Origin: Crossaster papposus
Lineage: Eukaryota > Echinodermata > Asteroidea > Velatida > Solasteridae
Direction: 5' to 3'
Length of the DNA: 64,000 nt
Assembly (NCBI GenBank): GCA_037893245.1
Contig: JBAIAA010000776.1
Span: 248,001-312,000, forward strand
The notes under the pieces were generated by a model, which was given only the letters and a program-made list of their open reading frames with translations, searched no databases and was not told the DNA's origin. The position numbers and the translations under genes were made by a program. Every line of letters begins with the position of its first letter. Within the stretch, counting starts at the first letter, position 1. Shown one piece after another: positions 55,671 through 64,000 of the stretch.

Positions 55671-55959
55671 GTGGCCAATGTCATGGAGCTGCTAAGCACA
55701 ACAAAGTTGCTTACATGTAGCATGAAATTTCTAACTCGGCAAAAACAGGGTTACAAACAAAATTTGTAGGGGATGTACATGTATCGGACTATCGGTACAA
55801 AAAAGTATATCATTTGTAAGTTGTGATTGGTATCCAGATGGTTTTTGCTTAGCATTAAAATCACTTTGAGTTTTGGCTGGTAGCCTGTTTTTACTGAGCA
55901 AGAATGTTTGTGCTAAGCAATTTTGTGTGCGCTTAAGCAGCTCCATGAAATTGTGCCCA
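55671..55959. mobile_element. GGGGCC palindromic MITE, copy 5 (diverged)
   Basis: GTGGCCAATGTCATGGAGCT and GCTCCATGAAATTGTGCCC ends; the interior has gained an ACATGTA-rich insertion. Confidence 0.75.
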
Positions 55960-56781
55960 TGTCTGCATATGTACATGTACATGTACATCTACATACATGT
56001 AAGTACAGTATATTTACCATACGTGTACATGTGCATTGTACTGTACATGTACTACTTAAGAGTTATGAATTGCACATTGTATGCACAAACTGGGGAATTC
56101 CCAACTGAGTAACAGGGTTATGTTGAAATGCCTGTTAGACATGTAATTCTGCATTAATGAGTCAGTATCCTTCTCTCTTCTAACTTGTAAATGGGGAAAA
56201 AACATCTAGTTTGTTCCTTGACGTGTTTACTTCAACCCTTGAATGTACATGTACATCTACATGTACTTTTTATGTGCACAGAACATTCTGGAACTAAGTA
56301 ATTTTAGTTTGTTGTTTTGAGTATGTTGATTTGTGTGTATGTTGCAAGACCATGCAAGGAGTTTCTATGACAGTTTTTTTCACAGTACATTCTGGACATA
56401 CTGTAAGAAACAATAATTTAAGAATTATGGAAAAATGTGTTTGTACATTGCACATGTACATGTATCTTACTTAGGCTTACAAATACAATGTTCAGAAATA
56501 AAACAAACAACATACTGATTCCAACAAAAGGGAAATGTCTGCAGAAAACCAAAAACAAATTTTGAAAAATAAAATCTCATAACATTAACAGTGTTCGAAC
56601 TGTCGTAAATAATGCAATAAGGCTTTGGGTGAAGGAGTACTACAATTGTACTTCCAACATGTCCAATAGCTTGGTTGAGGATGGAGAACAATTGTTGTGG
56701 GTACAGAACATGCCAAATGATGTTTATGATGCTGTGGATATGGGTGAGAATCAGGGAAACCTATTCCCGAAAGTCCGTTAA

Positions 56782-57195
56782 CCCTAACTCCCTCATGGCT
56801 TTTACTAGAAAGTATTCTGAATCCGCCACAGTCCACCAATTTTGGTTTGCAAAAACTGCTGGTGTCCTGAGTCCATCAGACTCCACCAGTATGCATTCTG
56901 GAGAGATCCTGAGTCCATCATAATCCACCAGCAAAAGTTTGATGGACTGTGACGGATTCAGGATACCTACCGGTAGGTGGCATACAAAGAATTGCAGTGC
57001 GTTTCTCCATAGAGTCCATCACAGTCCATCACCTGAATTTCTGTATCCTGAATCCATCACACTCCTGCAGTAACGCTAGGCTTAAAATCCTCAATCCATC
57101 ACACTCCTCCAGTTGGTTCAATATGGAGGTATCCTGAATCCGCTAAAATCCTCCAAAACAGGAAAAGGATTTTGATGGACTCAGGGTGGTTAGGG
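56782..57195 (+). mobile_element. TTAA-flanked CCCTAAC element, copy 1
   Basis: CCCTAACTCCCTCATGGC at the left, GGTGGTTAGGG at the right, TTAA on both sides (56778-56781, 57196-57199). The body is built of degenerate GAATCC-GTCCATCA-CTCCA words in both orientations. 414 bp, non-coding; TTAA sites and CCC ends suggest piggyBac-type mobilisation. Confidence 0.85.
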
Positions 57196-57891
57196 TTAAA
57201 GTCTTACTTTTAACCTGATTGTGTCCTTCAAATTTTTTTTTCTGCTTTTTTATCCTGCTTTCCCCCTACCATTTCATCAGGGTCTGCTTAAACGCCTACT
57301 GGTAGCATTATACTATACTACTACATAGTGTCTCTTACATATTGTGTAACACTAACAGATAACCTTCCTTTTGAAAAATAAAATAAAAAAATAAATAACC
57401 CCAATAAAATTGAGTGTGTAAATCAACTTTTCTCACAGGATCCCAAAAGACAATAAGAATAGCATTTTCCCACAAATGCCTAGTATGCATCAATTTTTGT
57501 GGTTAACTCAAGTACATAAGCAGCCCTTCTGATTTGAGGCGTGCGATCGCACCCCCACGCCATCGCACGCCTAAAAGCTTCCCCAGGAGTGCGAATAATC
57601 GCACGCCTTAATCCCTCTGCACCACACGCCTCAATCTACATTTCCAGCGTAATCAACTTCATAATTTGTGAAATAAAATATGTCAGTGATTTAGGGGAAA
57701 AAAGGAACAAATTACGCCCACTGTTTTTTGTATTGATCAACCATGGATCAACTTAGTGCCGGTAGCGCAGAACAGATTTCGCTGGCCGACAGTCTGCCTT
57801 GTCCCATGTACATGTACGTACAATTTGACCATTGACGAAAGCACATGCGAGCGTACCTGGTACCACACTACACTGAAAGATTACACGCACA

Positions 57892-58020
57892 GGCCGTTTT
57901 CTAAACCCCAGCTTAGGGCTCAATCTCAGGCTCCAAGCGGTTCCATCACCATTGCCAAACTGCACGAACAACTCGAAAATGAACGGAAGCGCAGGCAAAT
58001 CTGGAGTTTGGAAAAGGTCA
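57892..58020. mobile_element. MITE with GTTTTCTAAACCCCAG ends
   Basis: GGCCGTTTTCTAAACCCCAG mirrors CTGGAGTTTGGAAAAGGTC. Third member of the family at 28894 and 54264. Confidence 0.65.
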
Positions 58021-58215
58021 CACACTCGCACGGCTGTATTTTGTGCGAGGCAAACTGATTGGTCGGTGGCAATGCCTTGACGTGGTTTCGGCCAACCGTG
58101 TTTAAGTTAACAAGTACTCTCGGCGTGCTGGCACGCGCGACAGTGCTAGTCTGGTGCCGTTTAATTCTGGTGCGGTGACTGAGTGAATGGTATTGAAGTA
58201 ACGCTATTTCGTTAG

Positions 58216-58420
58216 CTAACGCTCGGTTCAGACAGGCGTTCCACAGTCGCGCCGAACCAAATGAGTGAATTGAGTCCGACGTCTAAAACGAATAACTGGG
58301 CGACAACGCGCGCCAGACGGCGAACGATCGACTGCTGGAGTTGTTAGAGCGACTCAGGAGCGACTTGATTTCAATTTGGTTCGGCGCGACTGTAGAATGC
58401 CTGTCTGAACTGAGCGTTAC
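58216..58420. mobile_element. 205-bp MITE with ~45-bp inverted ends
   Basis: TAACGCTCGGTTCAGACAGG and TCGCGCCGAACCAAAT at the left are mirrored by ATTTGGTTCGGCGCGA and CCTGTCTGAACTGAGCGTTA at the right. Few mismatches, so a fairly young copy. Single in this window. Confidence 0.85.
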
Positions 58421-59084
58421 TTTTGTTGCAAAAGACTTTGATTTCTTTTATAAATTTAGGCAGTAGTAGTAGTAGTACCTGTATTGTTTGGTGGATGTCA
58501 TCATGGATGACTCGAGCGTAGTTTAAAATGAAGTATTATTATCAGGATATGACACATTTTTTTTCTTCAAGTTTTATTCATTATTATTTTAAGATCTTTT
58601 TTTACATTATATTCATACATGTTGTACATTGCTACCCACAGTGCAATTTTCAGAAGACCAGCTTTAAAATGACAATTATGCCATTGTTTATAAATACAGG
58701 TACTTTTAATACAAATGTAATTCAGATTAATTATAGCTTGCAAAATTTTTCAAAATACATCTGTCTGTCAAATCCTTTGTAATGACAAATGCTCTTTATT
58801 TCATCAAAATTCAACCTGAACCACACATTTTTTGAGTTACTACTGTACCGTATATGTGTCTCTATCAGTAACGTAAAGTTATGGCAATGTCTAGTCATGT
58901 ACAGTACAGTAACTTTTGAGTGGGTGGTTAGATTTTGATAAAATAAAGACCGTTTGTCCTTTAAGAAAACTTCATGTCACATACTGAGATCTTGAAATGC
59001 CTTTACTTATTAATATTATAAACCAAGGTGAAAAGGTACCAGGGAGTCCCTGACATCATTCAGTAAGGTACATGTACTGTATCT

Positions 59085-59160
59085 GGCTGCCCAATCTACA
59101 TGTACATGTATTGTAGCGCTGCGAGCGCCAGTATTGGTGGATACGTGTGCGTTATACCTT
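59085..59160 (+). mobile_element. SINE tail fragment
   Basis: GCGCCAGTATTGGTGGATAC then GTGTGCGTTAT matches the 3' part of the SINE at 2640-2940 (CAGCAGTATTGGTGGATACG). Confidence 0.5.
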
Positions 59161-59591
59161 GATTTAGGCCCCAGCTTGAACCACCGATAGCTTTGCAAAA
59201 TCACACCCCTAGAAAATCCAGGTGTGTCTTTTTCCACACGCCTGTGATTTTCAAATCAGAAGGACTGCATAAGTGTACCACCAATTCTTTTCTTTCAGTG
59301 CAACAATAAAAATACAATCACTGTGGTCAGTGAGTCTATTCTAAATGTTCTATACCCAATTCTGGAGTCTGGACCTACATGTACTAGTGTAACCTTGTGG
59401 ATGTGTTTGGCCAACAACCCTTGTTTCAAGTGTCCTTCTGGTGTACCCAGTTATGAAAATAAGACCTCTTTCATGCACTTGTCTGGAACAACATTCCATT
59501 GCGGTTGGATAGGTTCACTGTGGTTTCATTATGATAATGGCATCCCATTAAAAATTGGTCAGCACAACTGTATGGATACAGTGCCGTTGGA

Positions 59592-59614
59592 GGGGGGGGG
59601 GGGGGGGGGGGGGG
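59592..59614 (+). repeat. poly-G tract
   Basis: About twenty-three consecutive G. Confidence 0.95.
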
Positions 59615-59793
59615 TTGTTGGGGTAGCTAACGCCAAACTTTAGTAGGAGAACCGTATCAATATTTCAAAGTCATACATGTATCTTCTCACCAGCTCACCG
59701 GCGTTTTGCGATTCATAAAGTTTTAGGGAATTCTTGAATTGTTGAAAGTAGAACTTTCACACTGTTAAGTGGAAATCACGTTAACAAAATTAA

Positions 59794-60027
59794 CCAGTTC
59801 GCGCCGGGATTATTTTAACATCGCCGAGCACACGGGCGGGATTATTTTTAACGAAACTCAATCCGAAGCGTGTTCAGGCTGATAGTGCCGGGAAGCACAC
59901 CCACGCATTTCCGGCCTTGCCCGCTGCTGACATACATTTCCGAACTTGAACTTGGCGTGTTTATGCGTCATCCGTTTTGAATCTGGGAAAATTTTTGCGT
60001 TTATATACGTCATCCGGCGCAAACTGG
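59794..60027 (+). mobile_element. TTAA-type MITE (family T)
   Basis: CCAGTTCGCGCCGG and CCGGCGCAAACTGG ends with TTAA on both sides (59790-59793, 60028-60031). Confidence 0.88.
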
Positions 60028-61424
60028 TTAAGGCCTGCACAGGATTTTTTTATAGACGATCTCTTATTTCGACGAACAAAAAATAGAGCCATTATTAAGG
60101 TGGAACCATGTCCACGTGCGTGCTGCACTTTTTTTTTTCAAGAAATAAAAAAATTCTTGTCTAGACTTTAAAAAATAAACAACGGCCCACTGTTTTTGCC
60201 CAAAGATTGCCAATTTTTTAAAGATGGCCAATTTTTCCGGAATAATTATTTCTTTTTATTTATAGTAAAGATTAAAATGTTGGTACTGAATCTAAAAATT
60301 ATTTGCTAAAATTGCTGGTCACATGACTAGTCCATGGTCACGCTTTTCAACACACCCCAGCCATTCTAACCCAATTTTCTGGTCATTCATCCAGCGCATG
60401 ACAAGTGCATGCACACAACAGCTATTGTATTGTCATCTTCTTTTCTATGGTATAATAAAGGGAAACACCTGTTTCCCCCTTTTGTGTGTAGACAATATTG
60501 ATTTGGTGATAATCCAGGGAATTAAACAAAAACTGGATTTTGGGAAAACAGCAATCTCAGCAGTTGTATGTATTTTTTTATTATTTTGGTTAATTTCTAT
60601 TTGAATTAAAAGTTGTCAATAGGCTGAAAACATTCAAATTTACTAAAATAATTCTCAGTTAACAAAATAAATACACAAATTATATACAAGAAAAAGGCTA
60701 TAAAATGAAAAAAAATCATAATCATTACTCAACACAAGATAAGCGTAAACTACATGTATGTTTGTGTCTCATTGTGCAGGGAATTACATATAACACTCTG
60801 GCCCTAGAGTATCTGTGATTCCCAGATTCGGGAAATGGTTCACAGGTTTATAAAGCAGGTTTATTGAAAGTGTCTCAAAGTGCAATGTACAGTACATGTA
60901 TTGGTACAAGTATCGATGTGGATATACATACTGTACTAAAACTGGGTTTGTTTTGTACACTGTGTGTGCATAATAATGTGAATAGGAAGTGTGTACATGT
61001 ATTGATGTACAGGTAAATCAGGTGCATGATTGTATGTATTTAAATACATTTTTAAATGTATACGTACATGTACATAATGTGTTTGTTCAAATCTGTTCAT
61101 TGTGTAATGAATGCAGATACTGACATGTATACATTTGTAGATATTGTATTTGTAATATTAAAAATGGTTAGTGCACGCGTTGTGCAACAGTGCAATACAT
61201 GTACACTGTATTTATTTACACACAATTGTTACACATGTGGACCGTGTTTATAAAACCAAGATAAGATGAGCAACAAAAAAGAGTCATTGTACTTATACTG
61301 GTACAGATTACGTATTTGAATACAATGAGCTCGTAATCCTCTTTCTCTGTCTTTTGGCTAAAATATTCCAGTTTAATTTTATTTTTTTTGAAATTTTTTT
61401 AACATTCAAAATTTGATTGCAGTG

Positions 61425-61857
61425 CTCAGTGTTCAGGATCACGGCTGTGATGACTGGCCATTGGTTCTGCGCGTTTGTATTGACCGGCAATCGTGGTCGT
61501 CGGACAAAAGAATTGGGAGGCAAACAATGGGTCCACGATTGACACAACGTCCACGGTCTTTTCCCGTGTACATATCCTATGGCGATCATCCGAAAACGTT
61601 AGAGTATAAACAAAAGAGGGAAGACGGTCGGACAATACCCCGTCCACGATTGCCGGTCAAAACATAGCTGGGTGTGTTAGGCTGTGTTTACAAGTCTGAT
61701 GCTTTTATGCCCTAAACATCGCAGAATTTAACAGGGTCTCCCTGTAAATGTTGTTCTAAATCAAAGTTCTCTATGGTTCAACTACAAGTTGATAATGTTT
61801 GGTACCAAACCTGCCAAAACCTGCAGTTGGAGTTTGATGGGCTTGGGGTAGTAAGGG
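61425..61857. mobile_element. relative of the 54949 TTAACCCTAAC-type element
   Basis: Shares GGCTGTGATGACTGGCCATT and CTGCAGTTGGAGTTTGATGG; right end GTAAGGGTTAA. The left terminus was not found, so its start is approximate. Confidence 0.5.
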
Positions 61858-63037
61858 TTAATGATGTAATGACATGAACTGAACGCTTCCGTACACGGAC
61901 ACGTACATTGCACATACTTAAGTACATTATATGCAATTCATATTGATACATTTTGTATGTTGTATGACATACTTGTGCATGTACATGTATCTAATAATAG
62001 TCCAAAACATGTACATGTTGTCATCATTTGAGGTACATGTACTGTACATTTACATTTGCCTTGATGTACCTGTAATGTTATAAATATAGTCACATTACGC
62101 ATGAGAGGAAACCTCAGTGCGACTCTGCAGACTATACATTGTACACAGTAATGAGGTTAATTCCCAGCCTTTACATAGATGGTGGCAGATGCATATACAG
62201 TGGCAATGACACTAGGCCAAATAGCTCACATAGTTCTAGACTTGTGTCACAGCAAATATGCAGACCTGGGTCCCTGTGTGTGTAGTACACAGGGCTTGCC
62301 AAGAGAATTTATTTTTTATGCCGGAAAACTGCAAAAACTTTGTTTGTTTGCTAGTCTTCTTTCTCTGTTTTGCTAATTTTGCTTTCCTTGCTTTTGCAGA
62401 TTACCAAATGTCCCTTTATTTACAATCTTTTGCAGGGTTCATGCGAATGAAAACTTCCAATGTACATGTAGTTTTTACCTGGAGCGAAATCACGATAACA
62501 GCACCCAGGGATATTTCTTTAAAAAAAGTGCGCGTTCAAAATTGTAAACCGCATTTATACCAGATAGATAGGTATGTGTTTTAATAAAAATATTCTGGAC
62601 AGTAATTATGTCAACAATGTGTCAACATTCGTCTCTGGCGAGTAAATGTACATGTCATCAATAAGCCAGCATCTTACAAATTAATCATTGCAAAATTTGA
62701 GGTGTCAACCTTGGCAGGATTGAACTCCCTGGGTTATATTAAGGTTTCATGAATGGACCATTGCCCCCTTAACACCTGGAATGCTGGAATGTGCCAAAGG
62801 GGAAATAGAACATGTTCATAATATTAACAGTACTGACTGACTGGGTGTACATGCAAGTACATGAGCACATGGGCACTTGGCAAGTTACCTGTGGTGTGCA
62901 TGCATACAAGTTTTTATGACATGACGTTGCTTGGACAATTTATGGTTACGAGCATGTAACTTACAGCTCCATGCTCAGAAGAAAATAGCAATATGTACAA
63001 TATATGTAAGAGAATGTTATTGTTTACTGTTTGGTTC

Positions 63038-63446
63038 ACCCTAACTCCCTCACCCCTTTTACTAGAAAGTATCCTGAATCCGCCACAGTCCACCAATTTT
63101 GGTTTGCAAAAACTGCTGGTGTTCTGAGTCCATCAGACTCCACCAGTATACATTCTGGAGAGATCCTGAGTCCATCATTCTCCACCAGCAAAAGTTTGAT
63201 GGACTGTGACGGATTCAGGATACCTAGGTGGCATACAAAAAATTGCAGTGCGTTTCTCCATAGAGTCCATCACAGTCCATCACCTGAATGTCTGTATCCT
63301 GAATCCATCACACTCCTGCAGTAACGCTAGGCTTAAAATCCTCAATCCATCACACTCCTCCAGTTGGTTCAATATGGAGGTATCCTGAATCCGCTAAAAT
63401 CCTCCAAAACAGGAAATGGATTTTGATGGACTCAGGGTGGTTAGGG
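63038..63446 (+). mobile_element. TTAA-flanked CCCTAAC element, copy 2
   Basis: Nearly identical to 56782-57195 over its full length, in the same orientation. The left TTAA has changed to TTCA; the right TTAA (63447-63450) is kept. Confidence 0.87.
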
Positions 63447-63919
63447 TTAAAAAAAGAAAGGGAAAAAAAGAAGGGAAACTCTATGTTTCTGGTACCGTAG
63501 TACATGTACATGTGTGTTCTGGTCTGGAGACCAAGTACATAACCCTAAGCTCTTCAACCCTTCAAATATTACAGTCCATTACAGAGCTGTGGATTTACAG
63601 ATTCCAGAATATAAAGGTCACAAAGGGAACATAATTATTACATTTGTTGGAGAATTTGAAGGGGTTGTTTCACATGTTTACATGCACTGTACTGAGAAAT
63701 GTCAGCATTATGTAATGTTCACAAATAAACCTGAAAATGTATACGTTTGGTTCTCTTCAATTCACACATCCTTCATTTTCGTGTACATGTACATTTAGTA
63801 ATGGTCAAAGAGATCACAGACGGAGTTTTGGATCATTTCTCGAAAACATCAACGATAAGATACCATGGTTAATTGGCTCTGTCATACATGTACATGTACA
63901 TGTACATGTACTTGTAGGC

Positions 63920-64000
63920 CTTAAGGCCTGTTTATACTGCGAATGTGAAGCGAATTTCATGATGACGTCAACAATTGAAGTTTTCGTTGTGACGTCCTCT
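63920..64000 (+). repeat. start of another inverted-repeat element, cut by the window edge
   Basis: AAGGCCTGTTTATACTGCGA then GAAGCGAATTTCATGATGACGTC resembles 21688-21735 (AAGGCCGGTTCATACTTCATG). Only one end is visible. Confidence 0.4.

Larger units (their letters stand above)
54075..64000 (+). other. presumed intron 1 of the FMR1-like gene
   Basis: No exon continuing the Tudor domain was found. The stretch is filled with MITEs (listed separately) and many ACATGTAC words, with no recognised coding sequence. Confidence 0.5.

Noticed and set aside
59323-59643. 106-residue open frame preceded by TTTCTTTCAG
   Set aside because: Ends in a poly-G tract, resembles no family, and does not fit the missing Tudor sequence of FMR1.
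62258-62584. 108-residue open frame with an acceptor-like TTTTGCAG inside
   Set aside because: No recognisable domain and no fit to FMR1/FXR.

Overview
This window is nuclear DNA of an invertebrate animal, most likely a deuterostome and plausibly an echinoderm. The genes are split into short, GC-rich exons with GT-AG introns. Introns and intergenic DNA are AT-rich and packed with foldback transposons (MITEs), tRNA-derived SINE-like repeats, minisatellites, poly-G/poly-C tracts and (ACATGT)n-type sequence. The phylum call rests on general repeat character and vertebrate-like gene content and is only moderately sure.

Layout. (1) 1-23108, plus strand: the last 17 coding exons of a FNDC3 family gene (nine fibronectin type III domains and a C-terminal membrane anchor); its 5' end lies left of the window. 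(2) 30076-37647, plus: a complete RNF13/RNF167-type E3 ubiquitin ligase (signal peptide, PA domain, one membrane helix, RING-H2, acidic tail with a dileucine motif). The membrane-helix exon exists in two tandem, equal-length, same-phase versions that look mutually exclusive. (3) 41240-44152, plus: a complete three-exon profilin. (4) 48575-52726, minus: a complete eight-exon GTF2F2 (TFIIF beta/RAP30). (5) 54024-54074, plus: coding exon 1 of an FMR1/FXR family gene, divergent from GTF2F2 across about 1.3 kb. The rest of that gene is not found up to 64000, so intron 1 appears to exceed 9.9 kb.

The five genes have unrelated housekeeping or regulatory roles (secretory-membrane FN3 protein, endolysosomal ubiquitin ligase, actin-monomer binding, Pol II initiation, RNA-binding translational control). 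Their order is informative: the human co-orthologues lie in a few paralogous blocks (RNF13-PFN2-FXR1-FNDC3B on 3q; RNF167-PFN1-FXR2 on 17p; FNDC3A-GTF2F2 on 13q), so the window looks like a relic of a pre-duplication linkage group.

Repeats. At least ten short-inverted-repeat element families are visible, two with TTAA at their ends as in piggyBac-type elements. Tandem arrays sit close to exon boundaries: an array starting at the FNDC3 stop codon, one that multiplies the end of the RNF13 coding region, G-rich DNA beside a GTF2F2 donor, and a tandem duplication of a FNDC3 splice acceptor with the start of its exon. No CRISPR, operon, rRNA or convincing functional tRNA gene is present, and I recognised no retroviral or other capsid-bearing element.
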